DNA of 64,000 nucleotides from Salinithrix halophila (GCF_042650125.1 NZ_JBHSAP010000007.1:682001-746000); one strand, 5' to 3'. Counted from the first letter of the stretch, positions 1-8,822 are shown. Program-made: numbers and translations. Notes: a model not told the origin generated them from the letters alone.

Positions 1-1243
1 CCACGTTCATGGAATACCGTTGCACCAACTGGGGTAGATCGTTCATCACATGCTGGTGGTACGCGTGCCCCAACTCGTGGGCCAAAGTGCTGATGTTGGA
101 GGCTGTCCCGGCAAACGTCATAAAGATCCGCGACTGACCGCTATCGGCAAAATTGGTGCAAAAACCGCCGGGCCGCTTGCCAGGCCGGTCTTCCGCCTCA
201 ATCCACCGCTCCCGGAAAGCCTGTTCAGCGAAGCGAGCCATTTCGGGATCAAAATGAGCGAACTGCTCCAGGATGAAGGAGGCTGCCTCGTCATAACCAA
301 CCGAACTCTCTTCTTTTGCAACAGGAGCGTATAGATCATACCAAGCTAACTTTTCCACGCCTAGGAGGGTTGCCTTCCGTTCGAAGAAACGAAGGATTTT
401 TCCTTTATTGCGGTCAATCACGTCCCACATCGTGGATAAGGTCGCACTGGACATTCGGTTGACGTCCAGCGGTTCCTTCAAAATCGAGTCCCACTCCCGA
501 TGACGGTACAATTGAAGACGAAAACCGCCCAAATGATTCAGCGTGGAGGCCAGCAGGTCCTCCTCCTTCTCCCAGGCTTCGTTTAATCTATGGAAAACGG
601 CTTTGCGAACCTTTCGATCGGGGCTGGACATTTTGTTGGAGGCCTGCCCGATGGAGAGTTGCTTGGTTTGTCCTTCTTCATCATAGGGAATTCGCATACG
701 ACCGACAATCGAATTATAAAGATCCCCCCAAGCATGGTATCCATCCACGGCCAGATCCCCCGCCAAGCTCTCGGCATCCGCTGGCAGCCTCTCTGCTGCT
801 CGTCTGCGCCTTTCTTCCAGGGGAAATGCGATAGGCGAAAAGCGGGACCCTTCCAGCAAGGAGTTCCACACAGGGGTCGGCATCTCTAGGAAAAGCTGGT
901 CCAGCCGAGTCAACGAAGCGTTAAACGCAGCGCCGATCTGGGATAGACGCCCACGGAGCAACTTCGCCTTCTCATCCTTCACATCCTGGGACACAAGACA
1001 AACCACAAAAGCCCCCGCTTGACTCAGACGGCGGGAAAGACCCTGAACGGTTTCCAGCACACCGTACCAAACATCTGAATCTTGCGAGGGTTTTTTCTGT
1101 AGTTGGCGAATCCGGGCATCAAAATCCGTCGTATCCCTCTCTAGTTCCTCGAGGTATTCCCGAAACTGGGGAGAAGAGCTCCCGCCAGGGAAAAAAACAT
1201 CGAGATCCCATTTCTGACTGTATTTTTCTTTTTTCGAAGACAT
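1..1243 (-). CDS. M3 family oligoendopeptidase (pepF-like), 3' end outside window
   Basis: Zinc metallopeptidase of the M3 (oligoendopeptidase F) family, expected to degrade short peptides in the cytoplasm. Read on the minus strand from the ATG at 1243, which follows AAAGGTGAGG. The first residues, MSSKKEKYSQKWDLDVFF, are the usual start of this family. Near the window edge the frame reads GTASNISTLAHELGHAYHQH, which carries the HExxH zinc motif and the preceding Ser/Thr-rich strand. About 414 residues are visible, so roughly the last third (third zinc ligand, C-terminal helices) lies beyond position 1. No frameshift is seen in the visible part. A peptidase like this could act on imported signal peptides, but nothing here links it to the peptide genes elsewhere in the window. 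The family call is secure; the precise subfamily is not. Confidence 0.93.
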   Translation of the reverse strand, partial: MSSKKEKYSQKWDLDVFFPGGSSSPQFREYLEELERDTTDFDARIRQLQKKPSQDSDVWYGVLETVQGLSRRLSQAGAFVVCLVSQDVKDEKAKLLRGRLSQIGAAFNASLTRLDQLFLEMPTPVWNSLLEGSRFSPIAFPLEERRRRAAERLPADAESLAGDLAVDGYHAWGDLYNSIVGRMRIPYDEEGQTKQLSIGQASNKMSSPDRKVRKAVFHRLNEAWEKEEDLLASTLNHLGGFRLQLYRHREWDSILKEPLDVNRMSSATLSTMWDVIDRNKGKILRFFERKATLLGVEKLAWYDLYAPVAKEESSVGYDEAASFILEQFAHFDPEMARFAEQAFRERWIEAEDRPGKRPGGFCTNFADSGQSRIFMTFAGTASNISTLAHELGHAYHQHVMNDLPQLVQRYSMNV

Positions 1244-1337
1244 AGCCTCACCTTTCTTTTATCTCTTTTTATCTACCCTGATTATACCATCTTATCGCTG
1301 GACACAAACTTTATGAAGTCTCTCGATGCAGAAAATA

Positions 1338-1370
1338 AAAAACCGGTGGAATTACCCACCCGGTTTTTTC
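1338..1370 (-). terminator. Rho-independent terminator
   Basis: GC stem (ACCGGGTGG pairing with CCACCGGT, one bulged base) followed by a T run on the minus strand. It lies 20 bases downstream of the small gene that ends at 1390. Confidence 0.75.
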
Positions 1371-1389
1371 CGTTCATGATCGGTATCTA

Positions 1390-1560
1390 TTATTCGGCTC
1401 CAGCTTCAGAAGCCAGTTGTTTCGCTTTCCGATAATCTTCTTCCCGAGCCTCTTCCACCTGAACTTGCTTGTCGATGCTTCGTTCATATTCGGAATAGGT
1501 GATGTTATGGGAAGCTACCATAGCCCGTTCAATAGTTGCCGACGTCTTTTGATTACTGAT
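1390..1560 (-). CDS. Small 56-residue hypothetical protein, apparent ATC start
   Basis: A 56-codon reading frame beginning ISNQKTSATIERAM and ending in KQLASEAGAE, hydrophilic and rich in Glu/Lys, probably helical. AAAGGAG lies 10 bases upstream of an ATC codon, where an ATG would be expected, and a terminator follows the stop. The first in-frame ATG (1521) is codon 14 and has no ribosome site. Either ATC is the start, as known for a few genes, or a point change has altered the original ATG. No family is recognised. The well-placed ribosome site and the terminator support a real gene. Confidence 0.5.
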   Translation of the reverse strand: MSNQKTSATIERAMVASHNITYSEYERSIDKQVQVEEAREEDYRKAKQLASEAGAE

Positions 1561-1767
1561 AAAAGAATCGCTCCTTTAAATTAGTCACTGAAAATGGTAA
1601 CGCGTTTCCAGTGAATGTTCAAACCTCAGATGGCACGCTGAGACGACGTCAGCACCTGTGATGGAGGCTGAGCGCTGTATACGTCCCCAAAATGGTCCAT
1701 CTCCATCAGGCTCAAGCAAAGAATCCACCTTGGGAACAGACCCGAACAACAATAGACAGAGCCTGCT

Positions 1768-2160
1768 TCAGTGTTGCAACTCCTGGCCGTAACCCGGATT
1801 CTCGGCTTCTACCCCGCCCTGAAATCCGATCAAAGCATCCTGAAGAAGGGTGACAGACTGAGACATGGGAAGACCACTGCCAAAAGCCCCAGCTACCGCG
1901 GCCGCCTCCAGAACCTGCCGGTCGGATGCCCCCTGATCGATCGCCCCTTTTGCATGAAAAATGATGCAATACTCATCATTGGCCATCAGTCCCAGGGCCA
2001 GCCCGATCAAATGCTTATGCATCCCTGACAGTTCGCCCTCTTCAAAACAGGCCTCGGTAAACTGGATATATTCCTGGGCCACTTTCGGTAGGTGTTTTTG
2101 GAAAACGCCGACCCCTTCTTTGTAGTCTTGTAACGCTTGTTGAATCATGGAACCCTCCAT
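1768..2160 (-). CDS. Carboxymuconolactone decarboxylase (AhpD-like) family protein
   Basis: 130-residue all-helical protein of the CMD/AhpD family, many members of which have alkylhydroperoxidase or gamma-carboxymuconolactone decarboxylase activity. The core LALGLMANDEYCIIFHAKGA carries the family's Glu, Cys and His, but only one Cys is present where AhpD has CxxC. Classical peroxiredoxin-reductase activity is therefore doubtful and the substrate unknown. Start at 2160 follows AGGAGG with a 9-base spacer; a second ATG (2148) also has GGAGGG close by. The downstream neighbour in the same direction is the 56-residue gene; the quinone oxidoreductase upstream is 91 bp away and may be co-transcribed. 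Confidence 0.85.
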   Translation of the reverse strand: MEGSMIQQALQDYKEGVGVFQKHLPKVAQEYIQFTEACFEEGELSGMHKHLIGLALGLMANDEYCIIFHAKGAIDQGASDRQVLEAAAVAGAFGSGLPMSQSVTLLQDALIGFQGGVEAENPGYGQELQH

Positions 2161-2251
2161 GTAAGAGGACCTCCTCGCTTATTTGGGTGTCCCCTGTATC
2201 TTTTGCCCGAAATTTGCCAAACATGCATGAAATCTCGGGCCGGAGGGATCA

Positions 2252-3235
2252 TCAATCGATGCGGAGTATCACCTTGCCAACGTTTTTATTCGCTTCCATA
2301 TGTCGGTGGGCTTCTTGAACCCCCGCCCAAGAATAGATGCGGTCGACTATCGGCTTTAACCGACCCTCCGCGAAAAGAGGCAACGCTTTTTCCATGAAGT
2401 CCCGGCTCAGTTGTGTCTTGTAGGAAAGACTTCGAGAGCGCAGGGTCGTTCCCGTTACTTGAATCCGTTTCATCAAAAGGGGGGCGAGGCTGATGCTTTC
2501 GACCTTGGCACCCCCCAAGGTGCTGATCAGCACCAGCCTACCGTCCAGGGCAAGAGAGTCCATATTTTGCTCCCAGTACGGAGCCCCGACAAAATCTAAG
2601 ATGAGGTTGACGCCCTGTTCTCCAAGGGTTTCTTTTAAACCGGGTGCAAAAGGACCTGCCTTATAGTTAAACCCGATACCCGCCCCTAATTCCCGGCAAG
2701 CGATCAATTTCTCTTCCGACCCCGCGGTTACGGCTACAAAGGCCCCTGCCTCCTTGGCAAGTTGGATTGCAGCCGTGCCGACACCACTCGCCCCGGCATG
2801 GATTAGCACCCGATCACCCTGCTCCAGCCTTCCAATCCAGAAAAGGGCTTGGTAAGCGGTTAGAAAAACCTCAGCGATAGCCGCCGCTTCTTCATAAGAA
2901 AGGTTCTCCGGAAGCGGCATCGCCATCGCTCCAGGAATCACGGCATACTCGGCGTAACCGCCCCCCGGCAGGAGTCCGAAAACACGATCCCCTTTTCGCC
3001 AACCTTGGCAGTTCTCCCCCACCTCTTCTACGACACCGGCCATCTCCAACCCCAGAAGAGGACTCGCGCCCGAAGGCGGTGGATATTTCCCTTGCCGTTG
3101 CATGATATCTGCCCGGTTGAGAGCAGTCGCCTTCACCCGTACAAGGAGCTCATTATCAGTGGGCTCTGGTGTTGGGTACTCTCCCATCACCAATTGGTCC
3201 GGCCCGCCCGGTTGATTGATCCGTACAGCTTTCAT
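2252..3235 (-). CDS. NAD(P)H:quinone oxidoreductase, zinc-independent MDR family
   Basis: 327-residue medium-chain reductase of the QOR/PIG3 group, which reduces quinones or enones with NADPH. The N-terminal GroES-like domain starts MKAVRINQPGGPDQL; the Rossmann domain has HAGASGVGTAAIQLAKEAGA (about residues 140-160). The zinc ligands of alcohol dehydrogenases are absent, as expected for this group. The ATG at 3235 was chosen because AAGGGAGG lies just upstream; an upstream in-frame ATG at 3292 lacks a site. Substrate cannot be read from the sequence. Confidence 0.9.
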   Translation of the reverse strand: MKAVRINQPGGPDQLVMGEYPTPEPTDNELLVRVKATALNRADIMQRQGKYPPPSGASPLLGLEMAGVVEEVGENCQGWRKGDRVFGLLPGGGYAEYAVIPGAMAMPLPENLSYEEAAAIAEVFLTAYQALFWIGRLEQGDRVLIHAGASGVGTAAIQLAKEAGAFVAVTAGSEEKLIACRELGAGIGFNYKAGPFAPGLKETLGEQGVNLILDFVGAPYWEQNMDSLALDGRLVLISTLGGAKVESISLAPLLMKRIQVTGTTLRSRSLSYKTQLSRDFMEKALPLFAEGRLKPIVDRIYSWAGVQEAHRHMEANKNVGKVILRID

Positions 3236-3305
3236 CCCATGGCCTCCCTTGTGGGGAATGACACGCAAAAAGTTGTTTCCCTTTCTCTCCATCCGGAAAA
3301 CAACG

Positions 3306-3998
3306 TCAACCGGCTTCGTAAACGACGGATTCCGTCATTTTGGAGAACGCTTCTTCCCATGCTCCTTCATCTACCAGATGTTCTGCTTTACGCCAACCTT
3401 CCTCATCCACGGAAGACGCGAAAGGTTGAAGTCGACGAAAGGTTGAAACGGCTTTCTCCCATTCCCTTTCTTCCGCTTGAAAAAGGGCCAGCTGGTGAAT
3501 CGCATAACAAAGACCCGGCCCTACGAGGTTACGCCCGTCTTCCTCGGTATAACCGGCAAACCGATCCTCTTCACGTCGGATCAGCCCTTCCAATTCCCGT
3601 TCCGCCTCTTCCTTACGACCAAGGCGGTATCGGTAGTAGCAAAGGTAAACCTCCAGATGAAAACGACTCATCATATAACCCATGGAATCCGGATAAGCGG
3701 AGAGGGCATCCTCCATTTTCCGCTCTGCTTCGGCAAACCGCTCCTCCGCCGCATCCATCTCCGCCATTTCCACTAGACTACGAACATAAGCAAAGTGGCG
3801 GTTCTCATTATCATCCGGCCCGTTGGCGGCGATCGTCTCAAAAAGGGGGTAAGCCAACGCTTTTTCCCCCCGCTGCATAAGGGTCACGGCGATCAGCATA
3901 CGGGAATTCAGCTGATCAAACTCACTGAAAATATGGTTGGGTAATAAGTGAGCGACCTTCTCCCGGGCCGCCTCCTTCAATTCATCCAGTCGTGGCAT
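3306..3998 (-). CDS. TPR-repeat hypothetical protein
   Basis: 230-residue soluble protein built of helical hairpins resembling tetratricopeptide repeats, e.g. the segments around FAEAERKMEDALSAYPDS and KEEAERELEGLIRR. There is no signal peptide, HTH or enzyme motif. The ATG at 3998 follows TCTGGAGGG; an ATG at 4031 is poorer. It lies 70 bp upstream of the quinone oxidoreductase gene in the same direction and may be transcribed with it. Likely a protein-protein interaction module; function not recognised. Confidence 0.7.
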   Translation of the reverse strand: MPRLDELKEAAREKVAHLLPNHIFSEFDQLNSRMLIAVTLMQRGEKALAYPLFETIAANGPDDNENRHFAYVRSLVEMAEMDAAEERFAEAERKMEDALSAYPDSMGYMMSRFHLEVYLCYYRYRLGRKEEAERELEGLIRREEDRFAGYTEEDGRNLVGPGLCYAIHQLALFQAEEREWEKAVSTFRRLQPFASSVDEEGWRKAEHLVDEGAWEEAFSKMTESVVYEAG

Positions 3999-4112
3999 GT
4001 TTTTCCCTCCAGATAGGGAGGGGTCCGGCAATGGCCCCTCCGTATAATCCCCTTCATTCTACCATGGAAGTCTTGTCAAGTTGGAATATACCCGGAGCTT
4101 GTTCCCTCGCTG

Positions 4113-4289
4113 TTAAAGCCGCTTCAGTTGCTCACTGTAAGAAGTTCTCTCACCATGTTTCGTTTCCTGATCGTCGTCTGCTTTCACCCGGCTTTTCCCT
4201 TCGGTTACGGGACCTTCAGGAGTGGATTCAAAGGCCTGCTCCAACGGATCCATATGATCTGGGGTTCCTTTTCTACCTTTGCTCTCCAT
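4113..4289 (-). CDS. Small charged 58-residue hypothetical protein
   Basis: Starts MESKGRKGTPDHMDPLEQAF and ends SYSEQLKRL; very rich in charged residues and probably disordered, with no membrane segment or Cys. Its purine-rich ribosome site (GGAAGGGGGG) is the right arm of a perfect 16-bp hairpin at 4298-4343, so initiation could be occluded by RNA structure. A longer in-frame version from 4358 would read through the hairpin and looks artificial. No family recognised. Moderate confidence because the frame is short. Confidence 0.45.
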   Translation of the reverse strand: MESKGRKGTPDHMDPLEQAFESTPEGPVTEGKSRVKADDDQETKHGERTSYSEQLKRL

Positions 4290-4297
4290 CTTGCCAC

Positions 4298-4343
4298 CCC
4301 CCTTCCCGGATGCGATGGATATAGGGTGCATCCGGGAAGGGGG
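4298..4343. repeat. Perfect 16-bp inverted repeat covering a ribosome binding site
   Basis: Arms 4298-4313 and 4328-4343 are exactly complementary with a 14-base loop. On the minus strand the second arm contains the GGAAGGGGGG site of the gene starting at 4289. There is no T run on the minus strand, so a terminator there is unlikely. On the plus strand it could end a transcript, but no plus gene precedes it. Confidence 0.7.
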
Positions 4344-4498
4344 ATTATTCAAAGGCATGTTTTTCCCAAGGGGGATTATGTATAAAAGGAGGGGCTTGAC
4401 CTCCTAAAGACCGCATGGACGGAGCTATACGCTTGTGGTACGGTGAGCGTATCTGCCAAAAGCGTTGTATCTCCCTATCGGAAAGGGTTGAAAGGTTC

Positions 4499-5374
4499 AT
4501 GTGGTTCATTTGGGCTCTTCTGAGCTCCGTCACTTTCGGGATGTCCGGCTTCCTGATGAAAGCGAGTTCCGTCCGCAAGGGTTCGGTTATCTATACCCTA
4601 TGGGGGCTTTACCTGACAGGAACCCTGGGCTTCCTCATCTGGACACTCAAGGTGGGTGAATGGCGGTGGGATGGCCCCGTCCTGCTCGGTGGCCTGGTCG
4701 TGGGTCTCGGTTCAGCCGCAGGCAACTGGTTATTCATGTTAGCCCTGGAGAAAGGCCCGGCCAGCCTCACCTCCCCACTGGTCAATACCAATATCCTTCT
4801 GATCATTCTCTTTTCCGTCTTAGTTTATGGGGAGCGGCTGTCCGTCTTCGAATGGGCGGGAGTGCTGCTATTGATTCTGGCGGTCTTCTTGATTCCCATT
4901 GATCCTGATGAGAATTTAGCCGTCAAAAATAAGAAATGGGTGCTACTCGTTATCGCCGCCACCCTTTTCTTTACTTTCCGCAACGGGGGCCTCAAGGTAA
5001 CCGATGAAAGAGGTCTGGCCGGGGAGGCTGTCCTCTTCTATGGCTATCTTTTCAGCTGGATCTGGATGACTGTAGCAGCCTGGCGCCGGCGCTCTCGACT
5101 TACCAACCCGTCGGGCTCTTCTGATTGCACTCCTCAGGGGATGCGAAGGGGCCTCTTTTGGGGGCTCGCCGCCGGGATATTCTCCTTCGTGGGGATGCAA
5201 CTTTATGCCGTAGCCCTGATTGAGGGCCCCGCCAGCATCGTAGCCCCTTTATTTGCCACCAATAGTCTCGTAGTCGCCCTGTTGTCCATTCTCTTTTTCC
5301 GAGAGCGGCTATCTCGGGTGCAGAAACTCTCTCTTCTGTTTTTATTCTTGGGGCTGGTCCTCACCCGGATATAA
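4499..5374 (+). CDS. EamA-family (DMT) transporter
   Basis: 291-residue membrane protein with ten hydrophobic segments arranged as two repeated EamA halves, each ending in the typical acidic/Arg turn (YGERLSVFEWAGVLLL and FRERLSRVQKLSLLFL). The family exports amino acids, nucleotides or other metabolites; the substrate is unknown here. The start MWFIWALLSS at 4499 follows GAAAGGGTTGAAAGG; the in-frame ATG at 4415 would add an unlikely polar leader. Followed 50 bp later by a thioredoxin-like gene in the same direction. Confidence 0.88.
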   Translation: MWFIWALLSSVTFGMSGFLMKASSVRKGSVIYTLWGLYLTGTLGFLIWTLKVGEWRWDGPVLLGGLVVGLGSAAGNWLFMLALEKGPASLTSPLVNTNILLIILFSVLVYGERLSVFEWAGVLLLILAVFLIPIDPDENLAVKNKKWVLLVIAATLFFTFRNGGLKVTDERGLAGEAVLFYGYLFSWIWMTVAAWRRRSRLTNPSGSSDCTPQGMRRGLFWGLAAGIFSFVGMQLYAVALIEGPASIVAPLFATNSLVVALLSILFFRERLSRVQKLSLLFLFLGLVLTRI

Positions 5375-5424
5375 TCCCTTCATCCCATGTCTGTCACCTC
5401 AACAACCCTAAGGAGGTAATCCCC

Positions 5425-5853
5425 TTGGAACAAGAAACGGCTCCTCATTTCTGCCTTCCCTCTCTGGACGGAGAGACTGTCTGCCGAAAGGATCTGCTGG
5501 GAAAGGTGGTTCTCCTCTCCTTCTGGGTTACTTGGTGCCCTTCCTGTCAAGCCGACCTTCCCCAGAAAGAAGTCTTCGCCAGCTCCCTGGATGCGAACCG
5601 ATTCGCCTTTTACACCGTCAACGTGACGGGACGGGAGGCGGACCCTGACCAAGTGCGACCTTTTATGCGGGAAAATGGGTATCGCTTCCCTGTCCTCCTG
5701 GATGACGGACGTTCTGTCTACGATGCTTTCGGGATCACCTCGGTACCGACCTCGATCTTGATCGATTCCCAAGGAAGAGTAGCCGGTCGATTCGACGAAA
5801 CCGTTCCTTTCGTCCAGATCGTAGAGGAAATCGGTCGGCTTCTGCAACGATAA
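5425..5853 (+). CDS. TlpA/ResA-like thioredoxin-fold protein
   Basis: 142-residue thioredoxin-fold protein of the AhpC/TSA-TlpA type. The redox motif WCPSC (Cys38, Cys41) and the cis-proline loop (GITSVPTSILID) are intact, so it should act as a thiol:disulfide oxidoreductase. No signal peptide or membrane anchor is seen, unlike ResA, which suggests a cytoplasmic protein. It starts with TTG at 5425 after AAGGAGG with an 8-base spacer. The next gene, uppP, begins 40 bp downstream and is probably in the same transcript. Confidence 0.88.
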   Translation: MEQETAPHFCLPSLDGETVCRKDLLGKVVLLSFWVTWCPSCQADLPQKEVFASSLDANRFAFYTVNVTGREADPDQVRPFMRENGYRFPVLLDDGRSVYDAFGITSVPTSILIDSQGRVAGRFDETVPFVQIVEEIGRLLQR

Positions 5854-5893
5854 ATCACCTTCCGTACTCCCACGGAAGAAGAGGAGGAACCCC

Positions 5894-6676
5894 ATGGATT
5901 GGTTGGAAGCGTTCGTGTTGGGCATTGTCCAGGGGTTGACCGAATTTTTGCCCATCAGCAGCACCGGACACTTGTACTTGGGTCGACATTTGTTCGGCCT
6001 GGATGAAGCGGGGCTCTTTTTGGATACGATGCTTCATTTCGGCACCCTGTTCGCGGTTCTGGCTATTTATCGTCAGGAGATTATAGCGGTTGTCAGGGAT
6101 CCCCTTGGGCCACTGGCTCGGTTGACCGTCGTGGGAACCATCCCGACGGTGATCATCGGTCTCTCATTTAAGGATTTTTTCGAAGAGGTCTCCACTACCG
6201 GTGTAACCATCGGCTGGGAGTTTCTCGCCACCGGTGTGATCCTCTGGTTGGCGGACACCGTGAAGGAACGGGGATACAAAGGGTTGGAATCAATCACCTA
6301 TACCGACGCCCTCGTTATCGGCACTTTCCAAGGAGCCGCCATTCTGCCAGCCATTTCCCGGTCTGGTCTCACTATCGCCGCCGCTCTCTTCCGCGGGATC
6401 GACAAAGGAACCGCCGCCTATTTCTCCTTTTTTCTCTCCATTCCAGCGATTGCCGGAGCGCTTGTCCTATCAGCCGCCGATCTGGTAACCGGGCGAACGG
6501 AAGTACTCCCCCTTTCCTCCCTCCTCGTTGCTACTGCCATGTCCGCCCTGTTCGGCTACTTAGCAGTCCGCTGGATGATCCGTCTCCTCAAGCGAGGCTC
6601 ACTCAAAGGGTTTGCGGTTTATGTATGGCTCCTCGGCCTGCTGGTACTCGGATTTCAGTGGACCGGATCCTTTTGA
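5894..6676 (+). CDS. uppP: Undecaprenyl-diphosphate phosphatase UppP/BacA
   Basis: 260-residue integral membrane enzyme that dephosphorylates undecaprenyl pyrophosphate outside the membrane so the lipid carrier can be reused in cell-wall synthesis; overproduction gives bacitracin resistance in known cases. The first signature (GIVQGLTEFLPISSTGH, residues about 10-26) and the second PxSRSG signature (AILPAISRSGLTIAA) are present, with seven to eight hydrophobic segments. The ribosome site is GAGGAGG, 6-8 bases before the ATG. Length is normal. Confidence 0.96.
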   Translation: MDWLEAFVLGIVQGLTEFLPISSTGHLYLGRHLFGLDEAGLFLDTMLHFGTLFAVLAIYRQEIIAVVRDPLGPLARLTVVGTIPTVIIGLSFKDFFEEVSTTGVTIGWEFLATGVILWLADTVKERGYKGLESITYTDALVIGTFQGAAILPAISRSGLTIAAALFRGIDKGTAAYFSFFLSIPAIAGALVLSAADLVTGRTEVLPLSSLLVATAMSALFGYLAVRWMIRLLKRGSLKGFAVYVWLLGLLVLGFQWTGSF

Positions 6677-6811
6677 TCCGCATGCTTAAAAGGCCCCGTT
6701 GCTAGCCGTTTCACCCGGATCCTTCTCCGACAAAGGGACTACGAAAAGAGGCAAGGATGTATATGAGAGAGAATAAGAGTGTATGCGCTTACTGAGTGAA
6801 GATAATCCCAG

Positions 6812-6842
6812 TTGACAATAGTCATACTGGTCTCGTCACAAT
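6812..6842 (+). promoter_or_regulatory. Probable sigma-A promoter for the P5C dehydrogenase gene
   Basis: Consensus TTGACA (6812-6817) with CACAAT 19 bases downstream. The leader to the ATG at 6883 is about 35 bases and ends in AAGGAGG. The long spacer makes the -10 assignment tentative. Confidence 0.45.
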
Positions 6843-6882
6843 AGAGTGAGGGCGAACTGTTATTCTAAGGAGGCATGTCTTC

Positions 6883-8427
6883 ATGATCCCTTACGAACAT
6901 GACGAATGGACCGATTTTTCTCTCCCGGAAAACCGGGAAGCGATGAAAGAGGGACTGTCCAAGATAAAAAGCGAACTGGGCCGTGAATTCCCCCTGATCA
7001 TCGGCGGTGAACGGATCGAAACGGAAGACAAGCTGGTCTCTGTAAACCCTTATCGAAAAGACCAGGTAGTTGGAAAGGTTTCCAAAGCGGATAAGGAATT
7101 GGCCGAACGGGCGATGCAAAGTGCCCTGGAGACTTTTGAAACCTGGCGGAAATGGCCCGTCCACCTACGCGCGGATATTCTGTTTAAGGCGGCGGCCATC
7201 ATCCGCCGGCGACGCCACGAGTTTTCCGCGGCCATGGTATACGAATCAGGGAAAAACTGGCTGGAAGCAGATGCTGACACGTCGGAAGCCGTCGACTTCC
7301 TGGAATACTATGGGCGCCAAATGCTTGAACTGGATCAGGGAAAAACCGTTATCTCACGCCTCAATGAAAAAAACGAGTATTTCTATAAGCCCATGGGCGT
7401 CGGCTTCATTGTTCCTCCCTGGAACTTCCCCTTCGCCATCATGGCCGGGACTACCGTTGCTGCACTGGTAACCGGGAACACCGCGCTGCTTAAACCCTCG
7501 GAGAAATCCCCCGTGGTGGCTGCCCGTTTCGTCGAGGTGCTGGAGGAAGCCGGGTTGCCGCCGGGGGTCCTTCAATTTATCCCCGGTGATCCTAAAGAAA
7601 TCGGTGACTATATCGTCGATCATCCGAAATTGCGCTTCATTAACTTCACTGGTTCCAGGGCTACCGGCACCCGTATATACGAGCGGGCGGCCAAAGTCCA
7701 CAAGGGACAGAAGTGGCTAAAACGGGTCGTAGCAGAGATGGGTGGAAAAGACACGATTATCGTGGATAAAGATGCAGACCTCGAATTGGCCGCCCGCTCC
7801 ATCGTTTCCTCTGCCTTCGGATTCTCCGGCCAAAAATGTTCCGCCTGCTCCCGGGCCATTCTGCACCAGGATGTCTATGATCACGTACTGAATCGGGTGG
7901 TAGAGCTAACTGGTGAATTGAAGATAGGCGATCCCGCTGATCCCGATGTGGATATGGGACCCGTGATCGACGACATCCAATTTAACCGGATTAAGGAGTA
8001 CATCGCCATCGGTAAACAGGAGGGTGACCTGCTTACCGGCGGTGAAACAGACGACTCCCAAGGCTTTATGGTCCAACCTACCATTATTGCCGGCGTAGAA
8101 CCGGAAGCACGGATCATGCAGGAGGAAATATTCGGCCCCGTAGTTGCCGTCGCCAAGGGGAAAGACTTCGATGAGCTTCTGGCGATCGCCAACAATACGG
8201 AATACGGCCTAACCGGCGCTCTTCTCACCCGCAATCGGGAACACATTCAACGGGCACGGGAAGATTTTCACGTCGGCAACCTCTACTTCAACCGTGGTTG
8301 CACGGGTTCCATCGTCGGTCTGCAACCCTTCGGCGGATTCAACATGTCCGGTACGGATGCCAAAGCCGGCGGCCCGGATTACCTGCTCAATTTCCTGGAA
8401 GCAAAGACAACCTCAGAAGGCCTTTAA
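6883..8427 (+). CDS. rocA: L-glutamate gamma-semialdehyde (P5C) dehydrogenase
   Basis: 514-residue aldehyde dehydrogenase that oxidises delta-1-pyrroline-5-carboxylate/glutamate semialdehyde to glutamate with NAD+, the last step of proline and arginine catabolism. Catalytic Glu (VAEMGGKD, about residue 285) and Cys (FGFSGQKCSACSR, about residue 319) are present, and the C-terminal YFNRGCTGSIVGLQPFGG is typical of RocA/PruA. Length matches the family. It is monocistronic: own promoter upstream and a strong terminator immediately after. No proline dehydrogenase gene lies nearby. Confidence 0.96.
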   Translation: MIPYEHDEWTDFSLPENREAMKEGLSKIKSELGREFPLIIGGERIETEDKLVSVNPYRKDQVVGKVSKADKELAERAMQSALETFETWRKWPVHLRADILFKAAAIIRRRRHEFSAAMVYESGKNWLEADADTSEAVDFLEYYGRQMLELDQGKTVISRLNEKNEYFYKPMGVGFIVPPWNFPFAIMAGTTVAALVTGNTALLKPSEKSPVVAARFVEVLEEAGLPPGVLQFIPGDPKEIGDYIVDHPKLRFINFTGSRATGTRIYERAAKVHKGQKWLKRVVAEMGGKDTIIVDKDADLELAARSIVSSAFGFSGQKCSACSRAILHQDVYDHVLNRVVELTGELKIGDPADPDVDMGPVIDDIQFNRIKEYIAIGKQEGDLLTGGETDDSQGFMVQPTIIAGVEPEARIMQEEIFGPVVAVAKGKDFDELLAIANNTEYGLTGALLTRNREHIQRAREDFHVGNLYFNRGCTGSIVGLQPFGGFNMSGTDAKAGGPDYLLNFLEAKTTSEGL

Positions 8428-8430
8428 CAA

Positions 8431-8472
8431 AAAAAGCCCCCCTTTCCTTTGACGGAAAGAGGGGCTTTTTTT
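8431..8472. terminator. Bidirectional Rho-independent terminator
   Basis: Stem AAAAAGCCCCCCTTTCC/GGAAAGAGGGGCTTTTT between two convergent genes, with T runs on both strands. It overlaps the stop codon of the minus-strand oxidase gene. Confidence 0.92.
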
Positions 8473-8786
8473 CACACCCAGAACAGCATCGCCACAATGC
8501 AGGTAGCCGCTACAAAACAGCCTCCGCCCATAAACATAATCGCGTACTGGCTTCCTTTTTCTTTGAGATGCATAAAAGTGAAGAGTTGGAGAACTACCTG
8601 AAGAGCAGCCAGGATTAGGAGGACGGGCACCAGGTAACTCACAGGAATAGCCTTGGTGGACACCAGGACGAAAGCGGCTGCCGTCAGTAGGATCATCCAT
8701 ACGAAAGAGAGGAGATATTTTGCCTCTCCCGTGTAGCCATCAGGACGTTCGGTCTTCTCGACTGTCGACTTCTGAATCTGTGCCAT
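8472..8786 (-). CDS. Cytochrome c oxidase subunit IV family protein (CtaF-like), orphan
   Basis: 104-residue protein with three transmembrane segments. The signature LQVVLQLFTFMHLKEKG matches subunit IV of caa3 and quinol oxidases, which helps assemble the copper site of subunit I in quinol oxidases. Start MAQIQKSTVEK at 8786 follows GGGGAGGCGG. It stands alone, with its own promoter and a terminator and no oxidase subunit I-III gene nearby. A second orphan of the same family lies at 23730-24032. Possible roles are an alternative subunit for an oxidase encoded elsewhere or an assembly factor. Confidence 0.87.
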   Translation of the reverse strand: MAQIQKSTVEKTERPDGYTGEAKYLLSFVWMILLTAAAFVLVSTKAIPVSYLVPVLLILAALQVVLQLFTFMHLKEKGSQYAIMFMGGGCFVAATCIVAMLFWV

Positions 8787-8822
8787 CTTGTCCGCCTCCC
8801 CAAAAGTCGTAATTATACAATA

